Positions 25,175 to 34,064 of a stretch of DNA of 64,000 bases are shown one piece after another. The DNA is from Candidatus Enterococcus myersii. Its GTDB lineage: Bacteria > Bacillota > Bacilli > Lactobacillales > Enterococcaceae. The position numbers and the translations under genes were made by a program. The stretch lies in the NCBI RefSeq assembly GCF_017316025.1, contig NZ_JAFLVT010000004.1, positions 118,145-182,144 on the forward strand, given 5' to 3'. Position 1 is the first letter of the stretch, and every line of letters begins with the position of its first letter. Below the pieces are notes generated by a model that had not been told where the DNA came from, did no database searches, and saw only the letters and a list, made by a program, of their open reading frames with translations.

Positions 25175-27844
25175 TTAAAATTCTACTGTGCGAATTTCGT
25201 AAGGTTGTAATGTATCTTCATAGTCTTTTAAAGGTTCTTCTAATAGATTTAAGGTCTTAATTGGCGCTTGATCATCTTTTTTTAGTACCAAAGCATCTTT
25301 GTCGCCACTTAAGTTATACCCTCTTAGAATTAACGCCTGGTCGTCTTTACGACGTTTTAAGGCAGTTGGTTCAAATTTTTCACCCGTAATTTTTACAAAA
25401 ACATCTTGCGGGGCCAGTTTGCCGTGGTGGATATCTGTTTGCTTCACGCTCAGTGGGACTTGCGCGCTATGAGCTCGTTTGTAGCTGTCAAAACGCGTTT
25501 CTTTTTCACCGTGAAGTTCAATGCCGTAATTAAACGTGTGCTCGCCCAGACACTGTGCTTCTGGTGTTGGGAAGTAGCCCCAGTCCCCTAATTCGCCGAC
25601 ACAACGTAATAGAGTTAACGCAATGGTATCATTGACGATTTCATATTCGTTTAAACCATAGTTAGATACCGTTAATCCAAAGTCTTCCGCATGCAAATTG
25701 ACAAATGCATGTTGATGCTGGGGATTCGTTGGATTTTCCCAGTGTTTGGAAACTTGGTTTGGCCGGATCACGGTTTCATAAATACTGTCTGCTTCATGCG
25801 TGGCCACATCTAAAGTTGTTGGAAATAACGCCCGTAAGCGATGGTCTTTGGCTTGGTTATTGACTGTTGTCGCAAATTCCACCATTTTACTATTTTTATT
25901 TAAAGTGATCTCCGTTACGATCGGATAAGCAATTGTTTCTTTACTGCGACTTGCGTCACGGAAGCGGAAGTCCACGACTTTCTTTTGTTCCAAATCCAGT
26001 AGATCTTCAGCGGACTTCGGAATTTCCATTTCATGAGTTAAGCGTACTTTAGCCACTAAGCCATTGTCTTCTAACACTTCAACTTGATGAGGAAAGAACG
26101 TTGATAAGATCGCGTGATCACCTTTAGGTTGTTTAAAAATATATTCATTGGCAATATCTCCCACATCTTCAAAAACAAGCAAATTGTTTAATGTTTTCCC
26201 GGTTTCCTTGTTGGTGACACTTAAGCTACCATCTGATGTTATTTCAGCTTTAATAAAATCATTTTCCAAAATGCGGCCATGCTTAGCGACTAAAGAATTC
26301 GAAAACTCTTTTGCCTCTCCTACCACTAAAGCAAAGCTATCCCAGGCATAACCTGCCATTGCGGCAACGTCGATTGTTACGGTTACGTATTTTTCCATGT
26401 AAGGAATACGAAAACGATCCTTTGGTAAGTCGTAATCAAAACGAATTTGTTCTTCACTAATTACTGCTGGCACCACTTTGCCATTTTGATCGATAACATA
26501 ATAACTTTGCGCATCCTCTGCAGCTAGCTTGTCATAGCCCTCAGAAGGATAAAGCTCTGCAAAAGTTACCCGTTTTACTTCAATATCAACTTGGGCGACA
26601 CCACTTTTTTTAGTGCCGGCTGTATTGAAGATGACAAATGGAAAACTATCTGCTGGAAATTTTGACGTGTCAATGGCTGCTGTTAGCTGCGCGCACGCTT
26701 CATCAGCCAAGTACTTGCCGACTTCATTGGCTTTTTCAAAACGCGGCATCATTTCCCGATGGACTTCATCGACAGAACAGCCGCAAATGCTGTCATGGGG
26801 ATGATTTTGCATCAATGTTTTCCAAGCGTAATCCAATTCATCAAAAGGATATTCGCCAGAAACTTCATACGCCATCGCCGCCAGTGGTTCGGTTATATTT
26901 TCTAATTGGCGACTAACGCGCGTATTCCATTGTTTTAAATATACGCGCGCCGAAGCTGTATTAGCTAAGGTAAACCAGCCGTCTGTTTCTTGTGAGGTCA
27001 ATTCGCCATTTACATCACCTAAATCTGCCGGTAAGTCATTTTGAACCGCTGCTAAATAATCAGTAAAGTTAGAATGAACAAACTCATAATCGGGGTATAG
27101 TTCGTTGGCTAATTTTATTGCTTTGGCGACATCTTTTTGAACAGGTTGATGGTCAACGCCGTTCATCATTAACAGATGATTGGTAGAGGCAAATTTTTCA
27201 GCATCCGCTAATTTTTGATCCCAAAAAGCGCGGGCCGCTTTTTCTTCAGCGGGAATTTCATTGCCGTTTGAATACCAGTTAGCAAATAATAACCCAAAAA
27301 TATCCGTACCATCTGGACCAATCCAATTCATTTCAGAATATTGCGAAGTGTAATTGTCATCGGCTAAAACTTGATTGTCAAAGCCGATTGGTTTCACACC
27401 GCGACCAAAAGCCGCTGCTTGTAAATTGGCTTGCTTCATCATTTGTGGGGTTTGTCCCATATTGCCAAAAGTATCTGGGAAATAGCCCAACATAACCGGT
27501 GTGCCCCATTTTTTACTGTCTTCCATGCCAATCAGCATATTGCGCACATTTGACTCTGAACTAGTTAAAAAGTCATCTTGTAAAATATAAAAAGGTCCAA
27601 TTCGTAGTTTTCCAGCGTCAATCGCCTTTTGAATGGCTTCACGTTTTTCCGGACGAACTTGAAGATAGTCATCTAAAATAATCGTTTGGCCGTCCAAGTG
27701 GAAGCTGTTAAAATCTGGATCTTTTTCAAACAATTCCAATAAGTCATCCATCAAAGTAACAAGGCGCATATGGTGTTGTTCATAGGCCATATACCATTCG
27801 CGATCCCAATGACTGTGGGAAATAATATATACTTTTTTCTTCAT
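25175..27844 (-). CDS. GH38 alpha-mannosidase
   Basis: The 889-residue enzyme starts with the zinc-binding SHSHWDREW motif. It has the nucleophile region GYFPDTFGNMGQ and the second zinc block NHPHDSICGCSVDEVH near residue 350, then beta-sandwich domains to the C terminus. This matches the bacterial GH38 branch that includes the streptococcal alpha-1,3-mannosidase and MngB. With no signal peptide it works in the cytoplasm. It follows the GH125 gene by 63 bp, so the two form one unit, and GH20 comes next. It probably trims mannose from imported N-glycan pieces; glycerate-type mannosides are an alternative. Confidence 0.92.
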   Translation of the reverse strand: MKKKVYIISHSHWDREWYMAYEQHHMRLVTLMDDLLELFEKDPDFNSFHLDGQTIILDDYLQVRPEKREAIQKAIDAGKLRIGPFYILQDDFLTSSESNVRNMLIGMEDSKKWGTPVMLGYFPDTFGNMGQTPQMMKQANLQAAAFGRGVKPIGFDNQVLADDNYTSQYSEMNWIGPDGTDIFGLLFANWYSNGNEIPAEEKAARAFWDQKLADAEKFASTNHLLMMNGVDHQPVQKDVAKAIKLANELYPDYEFVHSNFTDYLAAVQNDLPADLGDVNGELTSQETDGWFTLANTASARVYLKQWNTRVSRQLENITEPLAAMAYEVSGEYPFDELDYAWKTLMQNHPHDSICGCSVDEVHREMMPRFEKANEVGKYLADEACAQLTAAIDTSKFPADSFPFVIFNTAGTKKSGVAQVDIEVKRVTFAELYPSEGYDKLAAEDAQSYYVIDQNGKVVPAVISEEQIRFDYDLPKDRFRIPYMEKYVTVTIDVAAMAGYAWDSFALVVGEAKEFSNSLVAKHGRILENDFIKAEITSDGSLSVTNKETGKTLNNLLVFEDVGDIANEYIFKQPKGDHAILSTFFPHQVEVLEDNGLVAKVRLTHEMEIPKSAEDLLDLEQKKVVDFRFRDASRSKETIAYPIVTEITLNKNSKMVEFATTVNNQAKDHRLRALFPTTLDVATHEADSIYETVIRPNQVSKHWENPTNPQHQHAFVNLHAEDFGLTVSNYGLNEYEIVNDTIALTLLRCVGELGDWGYFPTPEAQCLGEHTFNYGIELHGEKETRFDSYKRAHSAQVPLSVKQTDIHHGKLAPQDVFVKITGEKFEPTALKRRKDDQALILRGYNLSGDKDALVLKKDDQAPIKTLNLLEEPLKDYEDTLQPYEIRTVEF

Positions 27845-27907
27845 GTTTGTCGTCTCCTAAATAAATCTTGTGGCAACCGCTACATTATAACTTGCCCCAA
27901 GCTGTTA

Positions 27908-29197
27908 TTATTTTTTCACTTGAATATCAAAGTAGTCCATAACCAACTCACAAAACATCATGTTAGCCCAAGAAAACCACTCTCTTGTATATTGGTTGGG
28001 ATCATCCACATCAAACCCTTCGTGCATTAAATGCGTTCCCGCGTCTGTTGCCACCAATTGATTTAAAATGCGCTCTTTTTCTTTTTTATCAGCCGTTGTC
28101 ATCCCTTCCATTGCCATCGCAATCGGCCAAACATAATTTTCTGGTGTGTGGGAAGAGCCGATACCTTTAGCAAATTTACCTTCGTAAAAATAAGGATTTT
28201 CTTTGCTTAATAAGGTTTTGCGGGTTGCCAAATATTGGGTGTCATCCATCTTGCCATAGCCTAGATAAGGCGCTGAAATTAAGTTAGGCACATTGCTGTC
28301 ATCTTGAATTGTCCCATTGCCTTTGCCGTCAACTTCATAGGCAAAAATCGTTTCTCCTGCCTTATTAGTTGTACGCCCGTGTTCTTTAATACCTGCTTCG
28401 ATTTCGACTTTCAATCGGTGAGCGCTTGCTACAATCTCTTCATCTTTTAAAACGTTACTAAAAATTTCTTCTAAATAACCTAAAATAACGACGGCAAACA
28501 TGTTGGACGGTACCAAGTAGCCATATTTACATGCATCGTCACTTGGGCGAAAACCAGACCAGGTCATCCCAGTTGGCACAACTTCTGCCCCTTTACCCTC
28601 ACGGACTAACGTATCTTCCAAGCGATCGGTATCCCGGACAAAAGTATAAGGTGATGCGCTGTGGTTTTGCTCGGTAGTAAAGACGGTCAAAATCTTTTTA
28701 ACCCCTGTAATGAAATCTTCATTAAATTGATCAGTTCGCCCAGTGTTTTTATAAAGCAAGTAAGCCAATTGGACTGGATAGCATAAGGAATCGATTTCAT
28801 ATTTTCGCTCCCAAATCCACGGGTTCATTTCTGTGTGGTCACTTTGATGACCGGCACCATTTGCTTCTTCGTTAAAAGCATTGGCATAAGGATCGATATT
28901 AATATAGTAAAATTGTTTTTTGACTAAGCCAGAAATCATCGCCGCTAAATCTTCGTCTTCTTTGGCAACGACAAGATACGGGCGTACTTGGGCGGTTGAA
29001 TCCCGCAACCACATGGCTGGAATATCACCTGTTAATAGAAAAGTCGTGCCGTCTTCGTGACGTTTTACTGTTGTTAATAAAGTATTGGCAAAAGCTGCGT
29101 TAAAGTTTTCTGCCCAGTCGGCATGTTCACTCCCGCATTTTGCTGTAATATCATCCATAAATTGTTGTACTGATTTTGGTATATCTTTATAAGTCAT
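27908..29197 (-). CDS. GH125 exo-alpha-1,6-mannosidase
   Basis: The 429-residue protein is a GH125 (formerly DUF1237) enzyme. It shows the LLTGDIPAMWLRDSTAQVRPY block, NEEANGAGHQSDHTEMNPWIWERKYEIDSL split by short gaps, and MTWSGFRPSDDA and EWFSWANMMF near the end. Known members in Streptococcus and Clostridium cut alpha-1,6-linked mannose without a metal. No signal peptide is present. It is the first gene of the GH125-GH38-GH20 set and faces a GntR/LacI-type regulator across a promoter region with palindromic sites. Confidence 0.93.
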   Translation of the reverse strand: MTYKDIPKSVQQFMDDITAKCGSEHADWAENFNAAFANTLLTTVKRHEDGTTFLLTGDIPAMWLRDSTAQVRPYLVVAKEDEDLAAMISGLVKKQFYYINIDPYANAFNEEANGAGHQSDHTEMNPWIWERKYEIDSLCYPVQLAYLLYKNTGRTDQFNEDFITGVKKILTVFTTEQNHSASPYTFVRDTDRLEDTLVREGKGAEVVPTGMTWSGFRPSDDACKYGYLVPSNMFAVVILGYLEEIFSNVLKDEEIVASAHRLKVEIEAGIKEHGRTTNKAGETIFAYEVDGKGNGTIQDDSNVPNLISAPYLGYGKMDDTQYLATRKTLLSKENPYFYEGKFAKGIGSSHTPENYVWPIAMAMEGMTTADKKEKERILNQLVATDAGTHLMHEGFDVDDPNQYTREWFSWANMMFCELVMDYFDIQVKK

Positions 29198-29216
29198 TTC
29201 CCTCGTCGCCTCCGCT

Positions 29217-29231
29217 AAATGATATATCTTT
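29217..29231 (-). promoter_or_regulatory. Candidate operator in the GH125 leader
   Basis: Around the perfect 8-bp palindrome GATATATC (29221-29228) the flanks add AA..TT pairs. It lies just downstream of the GH125 promoter and shares the GATATA core with the site at 29330. Confidence 0.5.
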
Positions 29232-29243
29232 AATTCTTGTTTG

Positions 29244-29272
29244 ATTATATAGCACTTTAACTCGGATGTCTA
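29244..29272 (-). promoter_or_regulatory. Promoter of the GH125-GH38-GH20 genes
   Basis: On the minus strand TAGACA (29272-29267), 17 bp, TATAAT (29249-29244). Confidence 0.7.
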
Positions 29273-29298
29273 CGCTTTCAAAAAAGTTTTTTTATTTA

Positions 29299-29326
29299 TT
29301 TACAGCAGCAAAATATGTGATAAACT
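29299..29326 (+). promoter_or_regulatory. Promoter of the GntR-GH92 genes
   Basis: TTTACA (29299-29304), 16 bp, TAAACT (29321-29326) with a TGA just upstream (extended -10). Confidence 0.5.
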
Positions 29327-29329
29327 ACT

Positions 29330-29342
29330 GTATATGATATAC
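29330..29342 (+). promoter_or_regulatory. Candidate operator at the regulator's own start site
   Basis: GTATATGATATAC is a perfect 6-bp inverted repeat around one base. It lies over the expected transcription start, which fits autorepression. Confidence 0.6.
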
Positions 29343-29360
29343 CAATTGAAGGAGAAAAAA

Positions 29361-30395
29361 ATGGAACCTTTATATTTAAAAATATTACGGGACTTACAAG
29401 CCGATATTACCAGTGGCTTATTAGCTGCCGGCGATCAATTACCCACTGAAAAAGAACTTTCTGAAAAATACAGCGTTAGCCGCATCACTTCAAAGCGGGC
29501 ACTAAATGAATTGGAACAAAAAGGCTTGATTGAACGTACTCGCGGCAAGGGTAGTTTTGTAACGGGTAAATTAAAAACTACGGCTGCGACAAATCGCGTA
29601 TTGATTTTATTGCCTTTTACCGACGATGTCGCCATTGGAAACTTATCTGGCAGTGTTTTACCTGTGATGCAACATGCACAGCATGAATTGATGATTGCCA
29701 CTTATGACTTTTTAAATACTCACACTCCCCAAGATATTAAAGCCGAGTTTGATGGGTTGATTTATTACACCGAAGATGAAAATCAACATTTGGATCTATT
29801 GTTTGAATTATCTTTTGCGGACTTTCCCATCGTACTTTTAGATAAAGAGGTGCCTGATCTAAGTTTGCCTTCTTTTTTATCTGATAACTTAGCCGGGGGC
29901 AAAAAAGCCTGTGATTATCTTGTCAAAGCCGGGCACAAACGCATTGCGTATTTATTTGGCGACCGTCATCATCCCCAATCGACGCGCCAACGTTATTTAG
30001 GCTATATCCAAAGTTTGATGGAACATCAAATTGATTTTCATACTTCTTTTGAAGAAGATACAACCAGCGAAGATCACTTATTACGCTACGTGAAGCAAAA
30101 TCAAATTACTGCTTTTGTTTGCGAAAATGATATCACCGCCATTCAAGCCATGCGGACATTGCGCCAGGCTGGTCTAGCCATCCCACAAGATATTTCCGTT
30201 GTGGGCTTTGATAATATTCAAGCAGCAGCACTCGTTGATCCACCCCTCACCACCATTTCGCAAAACTTTAAAGCCATCGGTGAAACTGCCGGTGAAGCTT
30301 TATTAAGTTGGATAAAAACTGGTCAAAAACCAAACAGTCAAAAAATTCCCGTCACTTTATTTGTGCGGGAATCAACAAAGGAGATTAAATCATGA
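29361..30395 (+). CDS. GntR-family regulator with LacI-type sugar-binding domain
   Basis: The 344-residue protein has an N-terminal GntR winged HTH (QLPTEKELSEKYSVSRITSKRALNELEQKGLIERTRGKGSF). From about residue 75 a periplasmic-binding-protein-like effector domain follows, as in LacI/AraR (AYLFGDRHHPQSTRQRYLGY, ITAFVCENDITAIQAMRTL, ISVVGFDN, PLTTISQ). The start at 29361 follows AAGGAG; the longer frame begins inside the operator. It overlaps the GH92 gene by 4 bp and is divergent from GH125-GH38-GH20, so it most likely represses both mannosidase units until a mannose-containing inducer binds. Confidence 0.9.
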   Translation: MEPLYLKILRDLQADITSGLLAAGDQLPTEKELSEKYSVSRITSKRALNELEQKGLIERTRGKGSFVTGKLKTTAATNRVLILLPFTDDVAIGNLSGSVLPVMQHAQHELMIATYDFLNTHTPQDIKAEFDGLIYYTEDENQHLDLLFELSFADFPIVLLDKEVPDLSLPSFLSDNLAGGKKACDYLVKAGHKRIAYLFGDRHHPQSTRQRYLGYIQSLMEHQIDFHTSFEEDTTSEDHLLRYVKQNQITAFVCENDITAIQAMRTLRQAGLAIPQDISVVGFDNIQAAALVDPPLTTISQNFKAIGETAGEALLSWIKTGQKPNSQKIPVTLFVRESTKEIKS

Positions 30396-32536
30396 TTGAA
30401 ACAATCGACACACGCCACGGTACTGCAAATCAACACAGCTTTTCAAATGGAAACTGCCTGCCTTACACCGGCGTACCTTTTGGGATGAACTATTTTGCAG
30501 CCCAAACAAATGACGCCCATGGCAGCTGGTGGTTCCACCCTGAAGATCACACCTTCCAAGGTTATCGCATTACGCATCAACCAAGTCCGTGGATGGGAGA
30601 TTTCTCCCACGTTCTTTTTACGCCAATTAGTGGTGAATTATCTGATATTTCGTTATTCCATGCGCAAAGCTCTTATCGGCCTAAAGAAGCTATTTTCCGC
30701 CCTTATGAACTTTCAATTCGGCAATTACGTTACAACATCTCCTCCACTGTAATTCCCAGCATGTATGGCGGTATTCTGTCAGTAAACTATGAAAAAGACC
30801 AAAATGGCTTAATGTTAACATTGCCTGGCGCAAAAGAGATCACCCAGATTAGCGACCATGAATTACACGTCAGTGTCGTGAATTTTTCTGGTGCAGAAGA
30901 CGATGACTTCACGTTTTATCTGTCTTTGCATTTTGAAAACCCAATTCACAATCTGAAACAAGTAGATGGGGAAAAAACTTTTGTATTGTTAGATTTTGGT
31001 AACGTGAAAAAGCAAACGCTTCATTTAGGCACCTCGTTTATCAGCTTTTCCCAAGCCGACTTAAATCGCAGCCGGGAACAAGCTATGAGCGTAGCTGATT
31101 TTCGTAGCGCCAGTCAAAGTGCTTGGGAAAATTATTTTGACCGCGTTCAAGTAGAACATACAAATTCTGAACATACGAAAACTTTTTATCACAATTTGTA
31201 TCGTATTTTCTTATTCCCGCAAACTTTTTATGAACTAAATGAAAATGGCGAAAAAATTCATTACGATACGTATAATAAAGCCGTAAAACCAGGAATTTTA
31301 TACACCAACAACGGTTTTTGGGACACATATAAAACGGTCTATCCATTTTATTCTCTTGTTGCCAAGGAAAAATACGAAGAGATGCTGGAAGGCTTTTTAA
31401 CGAGTTATGAAGAAACCGGCTTTTTACCAAAATGGTTATCACCAGACGAGCGGGGCTTAATGCCGGGCACCTTAATTGACGCTGTCGTAGCCGACGCTGC
31501 TGTCAAAGGTATCCGCAAAGATTTAATGCCGCGTCTTTTAGAAGCTATGAAAAAAGGCGCTACTGTTCAAAGTGACAAATCAAATTATGGCCGCCAAGGA
31601 ACATTAGACTATCTCAAATACGGCTATGTCCCAAGCAACTATCACGAATCCGTCAACCATACATTAGACTATGCCTATAGCGATTTTTGTATCAGCCAAG
31701 TGGCCAAAACTCTAGGCGATGACAAAACAGCGACATACTATAGCCAGCAAGCGTTAAATTACCAAAATATTTTTGATGAAAAAACTGGCTTTATGCGGGC
31801 AAAAGATACTAACGGTGATTTTGGCGCAGATTTTTCTTCGATTCGTTGGGGCAAAGACTATGCCGAAGGGAGCACCTGGCAAAGTAGTTTTGCTGTCTAC
31901 CAAGATTTCCAAGGATTGATTAACCAAATGGGCGGCAGAAAAGCCTTTATGGAAAAATTAATTGAACTTTGCAACCAAGCACCCGATTTTGATGTCAAAG
32001 GCTATGGTTTTGAAATTCATGAGATGAGTGAAATGGCCGCCATTGAGTTTGGCCAATTGGCGATTTCCAATCAACCTAGTTTCCATTATCCGTACCTCTT
32101 CAGCTATCTTGGCAAACCAGAAATGGCGCAGCCGTTAATTAAGAGCTTGCTGACAGAATGCTTTACTGCAGCTGTTGATGGTTACCCTGGTGACGAGGAT
32201 AACGGCAGCATGGCGGGTTGGTATATCTTTAACTCCTTAGGCTTTTATCCTGTTAGTCCGGGAACTGGCGAATACGTCATTGGTATGCCACTGGTGAAAA
32301 AAGCTACTTTGAAATTATCCAGTGGGAACACCCTGACAATTAACGCTACACCAAATCATCCGCAACAGCTATTTGTCCAAGAGACAACACGAAATCAAAA
32401 TCTACAAGAAAAATTATTCTTCACCCATGAGGAATTAGTAGCCGGTGGAAATATCGACTTTAAGCTGGGAATTGTTCCAAATCCAAAAGAACATACCCCA
32501 GACAAACTGCCTTTTTCCTTAAGTGCTGCTAAATAG
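30392..32536 (+). CDS. GH92 alpha-mannosidase
   Basis: The 714-residue protein has the two-domain GH92 build. The N-terminal sandwich includes DTRHGTANQHSFSNGNCLPY and PSPWMGDFSH. The C-terminal barrel includes NNGFWDTYKTVYPFYSL, LPKWLSPDERGLMPGT, EMSEMAAIEFGQLAISNQPSFH (broken by short gaps), and DEDNGSMAGWYIFNSLGFYPVSPG. GH92 enzymes are calcium-dependent exo-alpha-mannosidases, often cutting alpha-1,2 links. No signal peptide is visible, so it is intracellular. It is translationally coupled to the GntR/LacI regulator and ends at a strong hairpin. Confidence 0.93.
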   Translation: MIETIDTRHGTANQHSFSNGNCLPYTGVPFGMNYFAAQTNDAHGSWWFHPEDHTFQGYRITHQPSPWMGDFSHVLFTPISGELSDISLFHAQSSYRPKEAIFRPYELSIRQLRYNISSTVIPSMYGGILSVNYEKDQNGLMLTLPGAKEITQISDHELHVSVVNFSGAEDDDFTFYLSLHFENPIHNLKQVDGEKTFVLLDFGNVKKQTLHLGTSFISFSQADLNRSREQAMSVADFRSASQSAWENYFDRVQVEHTNSEHTKTFYHNLYRIFLFPQTFYELNENGEKIHYDTYNKAVKPGILYTNNGFWDTYKTVYPFYSLVAKEKYEEMLEGFLTSYEETGFLPKWLSPDERGLMPGTLIDAVVADAAVKGIRKDLMPRLLEAMKKGATVQSDKSNYGRQGTLDYLKYGYVPSNYHESVNHTLDYAYSDFCISQVAKTLGDDKTATYYSQQALNYQNIFDEKTGFMRAKDTNGDFGADFSSIRWGKDYAEGSTWQSSFAVYQDFQGLINQMGGRKAFMEKLIELCNQAPDFDVKGYGFEIHEMSEMAAIEFGQLAISNQPSFHYPYLFSYLGKPEMAQPLIKSLLTECFTAAVDGYPGDEDNGSMAGWYIFNSLGFYPVSPGTGEYVIGMPLVKKATLKLSSGNTLTINATPNHPQQLFVQETTRNQNLQEKLFFTHEELVAGGNIDFKLGIVPNPKEHTPDKLPFSLSAAK

Positions 32537-32614
32537 TTTAGCTTTTCTATTATTGGTAATAAGAGGTTGGCATTAAAATAAGATCACCTGCTACTTTATT
32601 TCCAACTTAAAAAA

Positions 32615-32686
32615 TCGCAAAAAGCCGTCTTTTGAAATTGCACCAAAACTAGTGTATTTCAAAATTGGACGGCTTTTTGCGACCTG
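32615..32686 (+). terminator. Long terminator hairpin after GH92
   Basis: TCGCAAAAAGCCGTC (32615-32629) pairs with GACGGCTTTTTGCGA (32668-32682); an inner TTTTGAAAT/ATTTCAAAA stem extends it. The T5 inside the 3' arm gives an intrinsic terminator form. Confidence 0.8.
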
Positions 32687-32928
32687 TTGTAAGCAGATGC
32701 TGACATAAGATTAAAGTTGCTTGTTTTTATAAATATAGACAATACTCCAAAATAAAGGGAGCTATTATTGAACTCTTTTTTCATATAGAAAAAAGACAAA
32801 TGCGCAAGACGCTATGGACAAAACGGCGAACTATTTTGCAACCTTATGTATGAAATTTTGACTTTTACTTCAATCCGTCAGCACAAATGACACGCTAAAA
32901 TAAAAGTCCGTTTATTTTTATTTCCGCT

Positions 32929-32966
32929 AAAAAAATGAATCAGCTTTATTTGCATTCCCCTTTTGC
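32929..32966 (-). terminator. Terminator of the 12-codon peptide gene
   Basis: On the minus strand AATCAGC (32966-32960) pairs with GCTGATT (32944-32938), with an inner GCAATGC-type helix; seven T's follow at 32935-32929. It lies about 35 bp after the peptide stop codon. Confidence 0.65.
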
Positions 32967-33001
32967 ATTGCTGATTTAAAACCCTACTTTTTCATTTTTA
33001 A

Positions 33002-33040
33002 TTAGAACACTTCGACTTCCCATGGTGAATTAGGATACAT
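33002..33040 (-). CDS. Candidate leaderless 12-residue signalling peptide, divergent from an Rgg-type regulator
   Basis: The frame encodes MYPNSPWEVEVF and then TAA. GAGGAG lies 8 bases before the ATG, a near-ideal ribosome site for so short a frame. On the same strand a -10-like TATACT lies about 55 bp upstream and a terminator follows. The gene is divergent from an Rgg/RopB-type regulator, the setting in which streptococcal peptide pheromones (SHP, XIP, SIP) are found. Like SIP of Streptococcus pyogenes it has no signal or precursor part. It is less hydrophobic than known Rgg peptides. A translated leader with another role, or chance, cannot be ruled out. Confidence 0.5.
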   Translation of the reverse strand: MYPNSPWEVEVF

Positions 33041-33093
33041 CGCGGTCACTCCTCTTTTAAGCTACAATTCATTTCGCTTTTTCTTACTGCTCT

Positions 33094-33134
33094 AGTATAA
33101 TCACTTTTTTCGGGCTATAATATCTTTGTACAAA
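33094..33134. promoter_or_regulatory. Divergent promoter region of the peptide gene and the Rgg-type regulator
   Basis: A minus-strand -10 (TATACT, 33099-33094) and a plus-strand -10 (TATAAT, 33116-33121) share a perfect palindrome TTTGTACAAA (33125-33134). The palindrome sits near -40 of the peptide promoter, which lacks a good -35, and at the start site of the regulator. This layout suits an activator that also controls itself. Confidence 0.5.
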
Positions 33135-33156
33135 AATGCGTCACAGGAGAGCAGAT

Positions 33157-34017
33157 ATGGACCAAGCACACTTAATCAAAAAATTACGCACCGAAAGAGG
33201 CTATACGCAAAAGCAACTTTGCGAAGGAATTAGTTCCCGCACGACGCTTTCTTCCTTTGAAAATCGCGGAACTGAGCTTTCAAGTGGCATTTTATTTCAA
33301 TATTTAGACCGGATGAATTTGCGGGTCGAGGAATACCAGCTGCTTTTAGAGGACCAGGAAATTTCTGCTAAAAGGCGATTGGCCGATCAATTTGTCAAAG
33401 AATACTATACCGGCACTTTCTCCCCCAGCTTACAAGCAGAGATTTGGCAAGCTTATTTAGAAAGTCACGATTTCTATTTTTATATTTTGTGGTTTGAAAC
33501 AAAAACGATTTTAGCTTATAAAAATAATCACTTTGACGCTAAAAAATATGAAGCAGAAATTACTAAAATTTGTGACTATTTATTTAAAGTGGAAGTTTGG
33601 CAACACTTTGAGCTGACGACGTTTATGAATTTAATGTTCGCTTTTTCAGATGAAATGATTTTAGCTCTTTTTGACAGCTCCAAAGAAACCTTGACTAAAA
33701 ATGCCACCAACCCTTACTACAGTTCCCTGATGACGACTTTTTTTATTAATGGCATTATCCTTGGTTTCCAACGAAAAAATGATCATATTTTAGTACAATT
33801 CTTATCCGGCTTACAGTCTGTCGCAAAAAAACCAAAATACATGTACGCCAAAATGATGGCCACTTATTTTGAAAAACTACTGCAAGCCCGCAATGCAAAA
33901 AAAGCGGCAACAGTTGATTTTACTGAATTTTACGCTGGACTAAACGTATTTGGCATGAGTGAAAAAGCCCAAGAATTACAAGAATTTTATGAAGAAATCA
34001 TCGGAGAAAACAGCTGA
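33157..34017 (+). CDS. Rgg/RopB-family transcriptional regulator
   Basis: The 286-residue protein has an N-terminal XRE-type HTH (LIKKLRTERGYTQKQLCEGISSRTTLSSFENRG). A long all-helical C-terminal region of TPR-like repeats follows, which in Rgg/RopB/PlcR relatives binds a small peptide. The start at 33157 follows AGGAGAGCAG; an upstream ATG at 33136 has no site. It stands alone, is convergent with the ROK gene, and is divergent from the 12-codon peptide gene. Targets are unknown; neighbouring sugar genes or the peptide gene itself are candidates. Confidence 0.85.
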   Translation: MDQAHLIKKLRTERGYTQKQLCEGISSRTTLSSFENRGTELSSGILFQYLDRMNLRVEEYQLLLEDQEISAKRRLADQFVKEYYTGTFSPSLQAEIWQAYLESHDFYFYILWFETKTILAYKNNHFDAKKYEAEITKICDYLFKVEVWQHFELTTFMNLMFAFSDEMILALFDSSKETLTKNATNPYYSSLMTTFFINGIILGFQRKNDHILVQFLSGLQSVAKKPKYMYAKMMATYFEKLLQARNAKKAATVDFTEFYAGLNVFGMSEKAQELQEFYEEIIGENS

Positions 34018-34064
34018 AAAAAAGGCCAATCAAGTCATTAAATGTACTTGATTGGCCTTTTTTT
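34017..34064. terminator. Bidirectional terminator between the Rgg-type gene and the ROK gene
   Basis: AAAGGCCAATCAAGT (34021-34035) pairs with ACTTGATTGGCCTTT (34046-34060), with A and T runs outside. It serves both convergent genes. Confidence 0.95.

Noticed and set aside
32745..32870. Short frames near GGGAGC at 32757 upstream of the peptide gene
   Set aside because: The frame after the site lacks a proper start or stops after six codons; it is weaker than the 33002-33040 peptide gene.
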